From NCBI GenBank assembly GCA_947259095.1, contig CAMYLA010000032.1, positions 1 to 37,620 on the forward strand: 37,620 nucleotides of DNA. Direction: 5' to 3'. The stretch's first letter is position 1, and the number at the start of each line of letters is the position of its first letter. The notes below the pieces were generated by a model. It was not told the DNA's origin and did not search any database. It saw only the letters and a program-made list of their open reading frames with translations. Positions 16,928-25,201 of the stretch are shown here, piece by piece. Origin of the DNA: an uncultured Acidimicrobiaceae bacterium (lineage in GTDB: Bacteria; Actinomycetota; Acidimicrobiia; Acidimicrobiales; SZUA-35). The translations under genes were made by a program, and so were the position numbers.

Positions 16928-18301
16928 TCAGGCCTCGGTCAGCAGCCGGGTGGCCAGCGCCTCCAGCCCGGCAACCCGGGAACCCTTGACCAGTACCGCA
17001 TCGCCCCGGCCGAGACCTCCGAGCAGTTCGAACGCCTCGTCGCGGTCACCGACATGCTCGGCGGCAGGCCCGTAGGCCGGGCTGTCGACGGCGATGATCC
17101 GGACCCCGGCGGCGTCGGCCTCCTCGGCCACCGCCCGATGTTCCGACGGGCCCTCGTCCCCGAGTTCGGCCATCACCCCGACCACGGCCACCCGGCGGTC
17201 GGCGTCGATGGCCGACAACGAACCAAGGGCCGCCCGCATCGAGGTGGGGTTGGCGTTGTAGGCGTCGTTGATCACCAGCAACCCGTTCGGCGCCTCGTTC
17301 ACGTCCATCCGCCACGGGGACAACGCCGCCCTCGCCAGCCCCCCGAGGGCGTCATCGAAGCCGACGCCGGCGGCCAGGGCGGCGGCCAGCGCCCCGGCGG
17401 CATTGATTGCCATGTGGGCCCCTCGAACTCCCAGGGTCAGCTCGGCGGTGCCCCAGTCCGACATCACGGTGAAGGTCGGCCGCAGGGTGCGATCGAGCCG
17501 GATGTCGCCGGCCATCACGTCCGGCCGGGCCGCCGGTCCGGTTGCCACCCCCGCCGAAGGGTCCCCACCGTAGGTCAGCACCGCAGCCTCGGTCCTGGCC
17601 GCCATGGCCAGCACCAGCGGATCGTCGGCGTTGAGCACCGCAATGCCGGAGGCCGGCAGGGCCTCCACCAGCTCACCTTTGCCGGTGGCCACCGCCTCGA
17701 GTGAGCCGAACAGTTCGGAATGGGCCAGGGCGACACAGGTCACGACGCCGACCGTCGGTGCCGCGGTCCGGCACAACTCGGCGATGTGGCCGATCCCCCG
17801 CGCCCCCATCTCCACGATGCAGATCTCGGTGCCGTCCGGGGCGTTGGCCAGTGTCAGCGGGACCCCCAGCTCGTTGTTGAACGAGGCGGTACTGGCCCAG
17901 GCCGACCGGCCGGCCCGACAGGCTGCCAGGGTGAGGTCCTTGACGGAGGTCTTGCCGACGCTGCCGGTGATCCCGATCACCGCCCCGTCGAGGCGGGATC
18001 TGGCAAGCCGGCCGATGTCGGTCAAGGCTCTGGCGGTGTCGGCCACGACGATCGCCGGGCCGCCCGACCGCCGGTCGGTGTCGGCTTCGGGCCGGGAGGT
18101 GAGATGGGCCGCAGCACCGTTCGCGGTTGCGGCGGCGATGAACTCGTGGCCGTCGCGCTCGGCCACCAGCGGGACGAACAGCTGGCCGCCGGCCACCGAA
18201 CGACTGTCGATCGAGACCCCGTCAATGGCGGTGGGGCCGTGGTCGGCGTCGATCAGTCGACCCTGACAGGCCGCGGCCAGCTCGGTGAGTAGGAATCGCA
18301 C
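16928..18301 (-). CDS. murF: UDP-MurNAc-tripeptide:D-Ala-D-Ala ligase
   Basis: This 457-residue cytoplasmic Mur ligase adds D-alanyl-D-alanine to the peptidoglycan precursor. It has the ATP-binding loop GITGSVGKTSVKD (Lys117), the central-domain block FNNELGVPLTLANA and EMGARGIGHIAELC, and the C-terminal motif LVINDAYNANPTSM. The GTG start at 18301 has no Shine-Dalgarno. On the minus strand, TACCGT lies seven bases before the GTG, so the mRNA probably begins at the start codon. It is divergent from ddl, whose product supplies its substrate D-Ala-D-Ala. This sits apart from a dcw cluster, with menA downstream in the same direction. Confidence 0.95.
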   Translation of the reverse strand: MRFLLTELAAACQGRLIDADHGPTAIDGVSIDSRSVAGGQLFVPLVAERDGHEFIAAATANGAAAHLTSRPEADTDRRSGGPAIVVADTARALTDIGRLARSRLDGAVIGITGSVGKTSVKDLTLAACRAGRSAWASTASFNNELGVPLTLANAPDGTEICIVEMGARGIGHIAELCRTAAPTVGVVTCVALAHSELFGSLEAVATGKGELVEALPASGIAVLNADDPLVLAMAARTEAAVLTYGGDPSAGVATGPAARPDVMAGDIRLDRTLRPTFTVMSDWGTAELTLGVRGAHMAINAAGALAAALAAGVGFDDALGGLARAALSPWRMDVNEAPNGLLVINDAYNANPTSMRAALGSLSAIDADRRVAVVGVMAELGDEGPSEHRAVAEEADAAGVRIIAVDSPAYGPAAEHVGDRDEAFELLGGLGRGDAVLVKGSRVAGLEALATRLLTEA

Positions 18302-18378
18302 GATCGAGACGGTACCCGCTGGGGGGCGTGGTCGGCAGGTGCGCAGCGTGCGGTCGACCCGCCGATTACGCTGGTTCG
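18302..18378. promoter_or_regulatory. Divergent leaderless promoters murF / ddl
   Basis: The 77-base gap contains a TANNNT -10 element at the expected distance before each start: minus-strand TACCGT (18314-18309), seven bases before the murF GTG, and plus-strand TACGCT (18367-18372), six bases before the ddl GTG at 18379. Neither start has a Shine-Dalgarno. In actinobacteria, such spacing marks transcripts starting at or next to the first codon. No clear -35 box is present for either. Confidence 0.6.
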
Positions 18379-19518
18379 GTGACTTCCGGTTCCGATGACA
18401 GAATCCGCCTGGTCGTGTTGTTCGGAGGCCAGTCGGCCGAACACGATGTCTCGTGTACCACCGCCGCCCACGTCCTGGACGCAGCCGATCCCCAGCGATA
18501 TCACATCGACGCCATCGGCATCACCAGAGACGGTCGATTCGTCCGGGCCGAACAGGCCGTTGCCCTTTTGCAGCAACGGGACGCCGCCATTGCCGCCGGC
18601 CACGATCCAACGGATCGCGAGATCTCGGCCCTGGCCCCGGTCGGTCCGCGAACCGAGCTGATGGCGTCGGTTTCGGAACTGGCGGCCGAGGGCCGGGTCG
18701 TCGTCCTGCCACTGCTGCACGGCCCGCTGGGCGAGGACGGCACGGTGCAGGGATTGTGCGAGTTGGCGAACGTGGCCTATGTCGGGGCCGGTGTCCTGGG
18801 GTCGGCCACCGCAATGGACAAGGTGATGGCCAAGACCGTGCTGGCCGCCAACGACATCCCCCAGGCGGCCTGGTTGGCCTTCCAGGAGCGACAGATCACC
18901 GACGACGTGGTGGCGGTGGCCAAGCAGGCCGCGGCCGAGCTTGGCCTGCCCTGCTTCGTGAAGCCGGCAAACATGGGCTCCTCGATCGGCGTCGGCAAGG
19001 CGACCACCGAGGAGGAGCTGGTGGCGGCCATCAACACCGCCCTCACCTACGACGAGTGGGTGGTCATCGAGGAGGCGGTCGTGGCCAGGGAGATCGAGAT
19101 CTCGGTGCTCGGCAACGACGATCTCGATCTGTCGGTGCCCGGTGAGATCATTCCCGGGGCCGACTTCTACGACTATGACGACAAGTACGTCGACGGCAAC
19201 GCCCAGTTGGTGATCCCGGCCGACCTGCCGGCGGCGGTGGTCGATCGGATCAACGAATTGGCGGTCGAGTCGTTCCGGGCGCTGCGGGTCGAGGGTATGG
19301 CCAGGGCCGACTTCCTCTACGAGCAGGACGGGCGGGGGCCGCTGGTCAACGAGCTGAACACGATCCCCGGCTTCACGCCGATCTCGATGTATCCCAAGCT
19401 GTGGGAGGCGTCGGGGTTGTCATACGGTGCCCTCATCGACCGGCTGGTCGACCTGGCCATCGAGCGCCACGAGCGGCGTTTGTCGAAAAGGGTCACCACC
19501 AGGGGCTCTCGGCTGTAG
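18379..19518 (+). CDS. ddl: D-alanine--D-alanine ligase
   Basis: This 379-residue ATP-grasp enzyme joins two D-alanines for peptidoglycan synthesis. It has the N-terminal VVLFGGQSAEHDVSCTTA, the ATP-grasp block CFVKPANMGSSIGVGKA, GMARADFLYE, and the C-terminal NELNTIPGFTPISMYPKLW that binds metal and substrate. The frame is open back to 18328, but the GTG at 18379 follows a -10-like TACGCT by six bases and begins just before the conserved domain, so a leaderless start there is preferred. It is divergently paired with murF, the next user of its product. Confidence 0.95.
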   Translation: MTSGSDDRIRLVVLFGGQSAEHDVSCTTAAHVLDAADPQRYHIDAIGITRDGRFVRAEQAVALLQQRDAAIAAGHDPTDREISALAPVGPRTELMASVSELAAEGRVVVLPLLHGPLGEDGTVQGLCELANVAYVGAGVLGSATAMDKVMAKTVLAANDIPQAAWLAFQERQITDDVVAVAKQAAAELGLPCFVKPANMGSSIGVGKATTEEELVAAINTALTYDEWVVIEEAVVAREIEISVLGNDDLDLSVPGEIIPGADFYDYDDKYVDGNAQLVIPADLPAAVVDRINELAVESFRALRVEGMARADFLYEQDGRGPLVNELNTIPGFTPISMYPKLWEASGLSYGALIDRLVDLAIERHERRLSKRVTTRGSRL

Positions 19519-19582
19519 CCGGACCGGCCCGTCACCGAAGCCGAGAGCCGGTCGCCGAATGCCGGTGCCGGTGCCGAGGCGA

Positions 19583-21955
19583 TCAGAAGCTTCCGCTGCT
19601 CCGCCCGCCGCCGAACGAGCGCCCGCCGCCGAACGAGCGGCCGCCGCTGACCGAACCACCGCCACCAAAGGAGCGGCCGGCCGATGATCGCCGGCTCGAG
19701 CGGCCGCCACCGCCCGAGCCGCTTCGCCCCGGACTCCAGCTCCCGCCCCCGGTCGAAACCCAGACGCCGCTGCGGCGGCGGCGGGCGATGATCCGCTCCT
19801 GGACCCGCAGCGCGTCGTCGGCAACGTCGGCGGCCACCACGATGGCCGCCTCCTCGTCTTCGGGCAACCGGCGCAGCCTCTGCTCCAGGTCGTCGAGGGC
19901 ACCGCCGTCGCGGGATTCGAACAGCTCCCAGCCGAGCGACCGGCGGGCCCTGGTCAGCGCCCGCTGGGCTCTGGCCACCTCCCGGCGCAACTCCCGGCGC
20001 AGGGCCTCCATTCTGAGCTGCTGGTCCTTGGCGTCGACCAGCAGCTGATCCATCTGCCGGTTGATCCGGTCGCCGGTCTGGGCCACCCGCAGATAGTTGG
20101 GCTTCTTCTGGCCCAACTCCCGCTGCAGCCCTTCGATGGCCTTGGCCAGGTGGGCCGGCTGCGACACCAGGTCGGGGTCGAGATCCTGCTGGTGGCGACC
20201 GACGAAGTTGGCCAGATCCCTCAGCACGTCGTGACACTGGGCCACGATGCCCTGGGCCTCGGCCAAGGCCTGATCGAGGTCGACGAGCAGATCGTCGACC
20301 TGGTCGAGCAGGTGATCGGCGGTCATCAGGCGAAGCCCGGCGGCGTCGAGTTGCCGACCGGCCTCGTCGAATTGGTGAGCGGAGATCATCTGGGAGATGG
20401 CGACGTCCTGGAGCTGCTCCGCCCCGTCCAGCTCCTCAACCGCCTGTTCCGGATAGTCGGCCGCCCACTGCCAGGAGTCGCTGGCGTGGGTGGCGGCCAC
20501 GGTGGCGAACTGGCGGCGAAGATCGTCGATCCGTCGGAGTTCGAGATCGGCGGCCTCTTCAAGGCCGGCGTTCCACTTCTTCAGCGAGTTCACCCTCGAC
20601 GGCAGGCTCTGCAGGTAGTGGCCTGCAGCGAACAGCCGGGCCTCGGCCGACTCCACGGTGTCGGACAGGGTGAGGAGATCGAGCTCCAGCCGCTCGAAAT
20701 CCAGTTCGTCGATGGTGTCGCCGATCCGTTCCAGCTCGGTGCGTTGGCCATCGACCGACCACCCCTCGGACTCCCGCTGTTCCGACATCTCCAGGACCTC
20801 GTCGATCTCGTCATCGAGCAACAGCGCCTTGGCCGGCAGGGCGACCCGAAGGTGATCGATGTGGGCCCCGAAGGCCGCCAACCGGTCGAGGGACTCGTCG
20901 TGCAGATCGAGGGCCCTCGACAGCTCGATCACACGACCCTGAGCCCGACCGATCTCGTCCAGGTCCGCGTTCTCCGCACCGTCGGGGATCGATTGGTTGA
21001 GCAGGCCGGCGCCCCGATCGGCGGCGGTCCGCCCCCCATCGACCTCCCGCAGCAGCCCGTGGAGGTTGACCAACGTCCGACCCTCGGTGGTCTTCGACCA
21101 GACGTCGGCCTGGGCGGTGAGCCTGGCGTCGCGTTCCCGCAGCACCCCCAGCCGGGCGATCGGACCTGCGCTCGACCTGGCGAACTCGTTTCGGGCCGAG
21201 GTCAACCGACGATAGCGACTGACCAGGAAGAACACCCCGCCGCAGGCGGCGATGCCGACCAGTCCCCCGCCGATGGCCCACGGCGACTGGCCACCACCCA
21301 CCGGTTCGACCTCGCCGGCGCCGTCGCCGGCCGGCAGGTCATCATCGGTCGCCGCCGGCGTCTCGTCCGCCGTGCCGGTCCCGCCCGACCCGGCGTCGAC
21401 CCCCACTGCGACCTCGTCGATCGCCGCCACCAGACCGCCGGTGAAGTCGCCGTCGGTGAATCGTGGTCCCATGACTTCCGAACGCAGCCGGTCGGCGTCG
21501 AGCACCGAGGTCCGCCAGCGCTCGCCGACCAGCACATCGGACAATCCGTCGTCGACCGAGACGCCGAGCACCACGATGTCGTCGTCGATGCCACCGCTCT
21601 CGTCGTCGGCGAAGCAGGCCAACAGCACCTCGTCGATGGCCGCCACCAGATCGGCCTGGGGCACGTTGGCGAAGCTGCGCACGACAATGCGGACCGCAGG
21701 ATCGACCCCGTCGGCGGCCTCCCGGACCGCCTCGACATCCACCACGCCGCTGGTGTCGACAACGTCGGCCGAACAATCGAGCGGATCCTGGGCACCGGCC
21801 GGGGCTGCGGCCACCAGCGACAACACCACGATGGCGAGGGCGGCGATCGACCCCGAAAGGCGACGGTGAAGCCCGGCCGTCGTTGCGGGGCGGGCCGTTG
21901 GCCGGCGCCGGGCCGCAGCCGTTGACATCAGCGACGGTGGTCGGGGAGCGCTCAC
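19583..21955 (-). CDS. TPM-domain membrane protein with long coiled-coil region
   Basis: This encodes 790 residues. A signal peptide (about 30-55, SIAALAIVVLSLVAAAPAGA) precedes an outside TPM domain (TLP18.3/Psb32/MOLO-1 type, about 55-195) with VRIVVRSFANVPQADL and DDDIVVLGVSVDDG. A linker and one membrane helix (SPWAIGGGLVGIAACGGVFFLV, about 230-250) follow. Then about 450 charged helical residues, probably coiled coil and cytoplasmic, end in a Gly/Ser/Arg tail with repeated RSFGGG units. TPM proteins are linked to membrane-protein turnover and repair in plants, but bacterial roles are mostly unknown. The GTG at 21955 gives a long N-region; the ATG at 21928 (MSTAAARRRP) is a good alternative. 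It converges with ddl, leaving 64 bases. Confidence 0.8.
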   Translation of the reverse strand: MSAPRPPSLMSTAAARRRPTARPATTAGLHRRLSGSIAALAIVVLSLVAAAPAGAQDPLDCSADVVDTSGVVDVEAVREAADGVDPAVRIVVRSFANVPQADLVAAIDEVLLACFADDESGGIDDDIVVLGVSVDDGLSDVLVGERWRTSVLDADRLRSEVMGPRFTDGDFTGGLVAAIDEVAVGVDAGSGGTGTADETPAATDDDLPAGDGAGEVEPVGGGQSPWAIGGGLVGIAACGGVFFLVSRYRRLTSARNEFARSSAGPIARLGVLRERDARLTAQADVWSKTTEGRTLVNLHGLLREVDGGRTAADRGAGLLNQSIPDGAENADLDEIGRAQGRVIELSRALDLHDESLDRLAAFGAHIDHLRVALPAKALLLDDEIDEVLEMSEQRESEGWSVDGQRTELERIGDTIDELDFERLELDLLTLSDTVESAEARLFAAGHYLQSLPSRVNSLKKWNAGLEEAADLELRRIDDLRRQFATVAATHASDSWQWAADYPEQAVEELDGAEQLQDVAISQMISAHQFDEAGRQLDAAGLRLMTADHLLDQVDDLLVDLDQALAEAQGIVAQCHDVLRDLANFVGRHQQDLDPDLVSQPAHLAKAIEGLQRELGQKKPNYLRVAQTGDRINRQMDQLLVDAKDQQLRMEALRRELRREVARAQRALTRARRSLGWELFESRDGGALDDLEQRLRRLPEDEEAAIVVAADVADDALRVQERIIARRRRSGVWVSTGGGSWSPGRSGSGGGGRSSRRSSAGRSFGGGGSVSGGRSFGGGRSFGGGRSSGSF

Positions 21956-22031
21956 GCTTCAACCCGGATGCGATTCGTCGAAGCTGACCGTTGCCATCTC
22001 ATCCTGTTCGTCGCCCCACACCTCGGCGGAT

Positions 22032-22685
22032 TCACCCTGCTGTCACATCTGCTGTCACATCTGCTTGCGCATCTGCTTGTGCATCCATCTGCACATCTGC
22101 TTGCGGCATCATCAACACCGCTTCCAGAAACGATAACAAGGTCCGGCGCAGCCGAGCGGCCACACGCAGATCCAGTTCCAGGCCGACGGCTCGGAGCACC
22201 TCGGCATCGGAGACGACACCGGTCACCACCGCATAGGCCGACACCAGGACCATCTGGGGGTCACCCCGCTGGTAGCGGTGCTCGGCCATCCCCGTGGTCA
22301 GGTCGTCGATGGCCCGATCGACCAACGGCTGCAACAGCTCGAGGACCTTCTCTGACCAGGGCGGACCGAGCCGGTTGACCTCGCCAAGCAGCCCCAGCAG
22401 CGCCGGCCGCCGCACCGCCAGCGCGAAGCTGGCCCGGACCGTGGCCACCACCCGGTCCCATCCGGGCCCACTCACTGCGATCGCCGATTGGAGCGCCTCC
22501 AGCAGGTCCTGGGCCGCCTCGGTCAGCACCGCATCGATCAGGCCGTCCTTGGAGCCGAAGTGGTACAGGATCGTCTGTTTTGTGATGCCAAGCTCAGCGG
22601 CCAGACCGTCCAGGGAGGTGGCGGCGACACCCTTGCCGGCAAAGGCCACGGTGGCTGTGCTGAGCGCCCGGTCTCTGGTGGTCAC
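22032..22685 (-). CDS. TetR-family transcriptional regulator
   Basis: This 217-residue regulator has an N-terminal TetR DNA-binding domain (about 1-50) with helix-turn-helix TSLDGLAAELGITKQTILYH followed by FGSKDGLIDAVL, and an all-helical ligand domain. The last 23 residues are an unusual repeat tail (QADVQMDAQADAQADVTADV) encoded by a 12-base tandem repeat. The GTG start at 22685 has no Shine-Dalgarno, and minus-strand TACCAT (22698-22693) lies seven bases upstream, so it is probably leaderless. It is divergent from the acyl-CoA reductase operon, and similar TTACCA half-sites overlap both -10 boxes. This suggests autoregulation and local repression of that operon, perhaps relieved by an acyl-CoA or fatty-alcohol ligand (inference). 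Confidence 0.88.
   Translation of the reverse strand: MTTRDRALSTATVAFAGKGVAATSLDGLAAELGITKQTILYHFGSKDGLIDAVLTEAAQDLLEALQSAIAVSGPGWDRVVATVRASFALAVRRPALLGLLGEVNRLGPPWSEKVLELLQPLVDRAIDDLTTGMAEHRYQRGDPQMVLVSAYAVVTGVVSDAEVLRAVGLELDLRVAARLRRTLLSFLEAVLMMPQADVQMDAQADAQADVTADVTAG
22037..22108. repeat. 12-base tandem repeat at the 3' end of the TetR gene
   Basis: There are six consecutive 12-base units: two copies of ctgctgtcacat, then ctgcttgcgcat, ctgcttgtgcat, and the more divergent ccatctgcacat and ctgcttgcggca. The unit length is a multiple of three, so the reading frame is kept. On the minus strand it encodes the Ala/Asp/Gln/Val-rich tail of the regulator. Slipped-strand expansion is the likely origin. 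Confidence 0.85.
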
Positions 22686-22763
22686 CGGGCGAATGGTAAC
22701 AGTGGCGCGGCCGGTGCCGGGTCCCGATATCGGAGGTCGGATGGTGGAGGGCCGGGGCTAGCC

Positions 22764-22780
22764 TTACCAAATGGTAGAGT
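22764..22780 (+). promoter_or_regulatory. Candidate TetR operator overlapping -10 of the acyl-CoA reductase operon
   Basis: TACCA-AA-TGGTA (22765-22776) is a palindrome with perfect 5-base arms. Its right arm runs into TAGAGT (22775-22780), a TANNNT -10 box that would start transcription near 22787. A related TTACCA half-site occurs on the minus strand at 22699-22694, overlapping the -10 of the tetR gene. A single regulator could therefore cover both promoters. The operator role is inferred from symmetry and position. Confidence 0.5.
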
Positions 22781-22853
22781 CTTTGGTCAGCTCCGTGGCC
22801 GGGCGGCCGCGGCCCGTTCCGGAAGGCCGTAGACCACGAATGACCGCAAACCG

Positions 22854-25190
22854 ATGATCGCCGAACAGCTGGCGGGCAAGCGCATCGCCATCACCGGATC
22901 GACCGGCTTTCTCGGCACCGCGCTGGTGGAGCGGCTGCTGCGGGGAGTCCCCGATTGCCGGCTGGTGCTGCTGGTGCGGCCCGGCAAACGATCGAACCCC
23001 GACCAGCGGGCTCGGCGGGAGATCTTCCGCAACGATGCGTTCAACCGGCTGCTGGCCGACCGGGGTAAGGACGTCTTCTGGGCCGAGATCGACGAGCGGG
23101 TGGAGGTGGTGGCCGGCGACGTCGGCCAGGACGGTCTCGGGCTCGACCACCACGGCCGGGCCGCCTTCGCCGACTGCGACGTGATCATCCACTCGGCCGC
23201 CACCGTCAGCTTCGACGCCCCGATCGACGGTGCGGTCGAGGTCAACCTGCTCGGCCCGACCCGGATAGCCGAAACCCTGCAGGACCTCGGCGTCAGACCC
23301 CACTTCATCGCCGTCTCCACCTGCTACGTCGCAGGCAACCGGCGGGGCAACGCCCCCGAACAACTGCTCAGCGACAGCCCGTTCCACATCGACGTTGACT
23401 GGCGGGACGAGGTCAGGGCGGCCCGCAGGACCAGGGCCGACTTCGACGCCGAGTCCAGGGCCGTCGAGCGGCTCCAGCACTTCAGGAAACAGGCCCGCCA
23501 CGAGTTGGGGGCGGCGGGCACGCCACTTCTGTCGGCCAAGACCGAACAGCTCCGCCAACGCTGGGTCTCCGAGCAGCTGGTGGAGGCCGGGCGGGCCCGG
23601 GCGGCATCACTGGGCTGGCCAGATGCCTACGCCTACACCAAAGCCCTGGGCGAGCGGGCCCTCGACGAGAGCAAGGGCGACATCCCGGTCTCGATCGTCC
23701 GGCCCTCCATCATCGAGTCGGCCTGGGCCGAGCCGACGCCGGGGTGGATCAAGGGTTTCCGGATGGCCGAGCCGATCATCATCAGCTACGCCCGGGGCCT
23801 GCTCAAGGAGTTCCCCGGCGTGCCCGAGGGGGTGATCGACGTCATCCCGGTCGATCTGGTGGTGGCGGCCATCATCAATGTCGCGGCCAGAGGCCACGCC
23901 GATGACGGCACGGTGGACGTCAGCCAGGTTGCGTCCGGCACCAGGAACCCGCTGCGATACCGCGAGCTGGTCGACCTGGTCAGCAGCTGGTTCACCGAGA
24001 ACCCCCTGTATGACCGCAAGGGCCAGCCGATCGCCGTGCCGGAGTGGTCGTTCCCGGGCCGGGGGGCGGTGGAGCGCCAGCTGGGAAGGGTGCAGAAGAA
24101 CCTGGACCGGGCCGATCGAGCGCTCAAGGTGTTGCCACTGCGGGGTCGTCAGGCCATGCTCAACGCCGAGGTCGAAGACCGCCGGGAACAGGTCGGGCGG
24201 GCCATGGGGTACGTGAAGATCTACGGTGCCTACGCCGAGTGCGAGGCCCTCTACGGTGTGGACAACCTGGTCGAGCTGCAGCGGTCACTGGATCCCGACG
24301 ACCAGGTCGGATTCTGCTGTGACCCTGCGGTGGTGGACTGGGCCCACTACGTGCGGGGGGTCCACCTCCCGTCGATCGTCGAACACGCCAGGGTCAAGAC
24401 CAGCGGCGAGCGCTCAGACCCAGACGCCAGGACAGGCCGGCTGCGAGCCCGGGTCCTGGCCCCGGAACGCCACGTGGCGGCGTTCGACCTGGAGAACACG
24501 ATCATCGCCAGCAATGTGGTGTTCAGCTACGCCTGGCTTGCCACCAGGAACCTTGCGCCGAGGGATCGGATGCGGTTCACCATGAAGACCCTCACCGAGG
24601 CCCCCGGCCTGCTGGCCCTGGACGCCAGGGACCGAACCGACTTCCTCCGCCACTTCTACCGGCGCTACGAAGGCGCATCGGTGGCCGAGATGGAGCGGCT
24701 CGGCCCCGAGCTGCTGGCCGACCACATCCTGACCAAGGCCTTTCCCGCCGCGCTGCGCCGGGTCAGGGAGCACCGGCGGCTCGGTCATCGCACCGTGCTG
24801 ATCACCGGCGCCCTGAACATCGTCGTCGAACCGCTGGGCCCACTCTTCGACGACGTGATCTGCGCCGAGATGTCTCAGCGGGACGGCCGCTACACCGGCG
24901 AGTTGCTCTCGGTCCCGCCGACCGGTGAGGTCCGGGCCCAGGCCCTGCGTGACTATGCCGAGGCCAACGAGTTCGATCTGGCCGAGTCGGTGGCCTACGC
25001 CGATTCCTCCTCCGATCTACCGCTGCTCGATGCGGTCGGTTTTCCGGTGGCGGTCAATCCCGAGACAAGGCTGGCTTCGATGGCCATCAAGCGGGGTTGG
25101 CTGATTGAATACTGGTCGAAAGCCCGCGGGGGGACGGACAAAATCCTCCCCCTCGGGCCCCTGCCAAACCGCCGCCGAAGTCGAAGGTAA
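22854..25190 (+). CDS. Fatty acyl-CoA reductase fused to a HAD-IB hydrolase
   Basis: This encodes 778 residues in two parts. Residues 1-530 are an extended SDR of the fatty acyl reductase type: NADP-binding ITGSTGFLG (13-21), STCYVAG (155-161), catalytic YAYTK (Tyr259, Lys263), and a C-terminal helical region. Such enzymes reduce long-chain acyl-CoA to fatty aldehyde or alcohol. Residues 540-770 are a HAD-IB phosphatase-like domain: motif I FDLENT (Asp545, with Glu547 where the second Asp is usual), motif II VLITGA, and motif IV YADSSSDLPLL (Asp717, Asp721). The HAD domain may act on a phosphorylated lipid intermediate. The ATG at 22854 lacks a close Shine-Dalgarno but overlaps the stop of a five-codon upstream frame. 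It leads an operon with the LarA-like gene (11-base gap) and plsC. Confidence 0.88.
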   Translation: MIAEQLAGKRIAITGSTGFLGTALVERLLRGVPDCRLVLLVRPGKRSNPDQRARREIFRNDAFNRLLADRGKDVFWAEIDERVEVVAGDVGQDGLGLDHHGRAAFADCDVIIHSAATVSFDAPIDGAVEVNLLGPTRIAETLQDLGVRPHFIAVSTCYVAGNRRGNAPEQLLSDSPFHIDVDWRDEVRAARRTRADFDAESRAVERLQHFRKQARHELGAAGTPLLSAKTEQLRQRWVSEQLVEAGRARAASLGWPDAYAYTKALGERALDESKGDIPVSIVRPSIIESAWAEPTPGWIKGFRMAEPIIISYARGLLKEFPGVPEGVIDVIPVDLVVAAIINVAARGHADDGTVDVSQVASGTRNPLRYRELVDLVSSWFTENPLYDRKGQPIAVPEWSFPGRGAVERQLGRVQKNLDRADRALKVLPLRGRQAMLNAEVEDRREQVGRAMGYVKIYGAYAECEALYGVDNLVELQRSLDPDDQVGFCCDPAVVDWAHYVRGVHLPSIVEHARVKTSGERSDPDARTGRLRARVLAPERHVAAFDLENTIIASNVVFSYAWLATRNLAPRDRMRFTMKTLTEAPGLLALDARDRTDFLRHFYRRYEGASVAEMERLGPELLADHILTKAFPAALRRVREHRRLGHRTVLITGALNIVVEPLGPLFDDVICAEMSQRDGRYTGELLSVPPTGEVRAQALRDYAEANEFDLAESVAYADSSSDLPLLDAVGFPVAVNPETRLASMAIKRGWLIEYWSKARGGTDKILPLGPLPNRRRSRR

Positions 25191-25201
25191 GAGAGTCGTC
25201 C

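Noticed and set aside
20150..21925. Plus-strand open frame of about 590 codons
   Set aside because: It is antisense to the TPM-domain gene, with the Pro/Gly/Arg/Val bias typical of GC-rich shadows and no domain pattern.
22037..22108. CRISPR-like array
   Set aside because: The 12-base units are contiguous with no spacers and lie inside a coding frame; the same applies to the 15-base repeat at 27851-27925.
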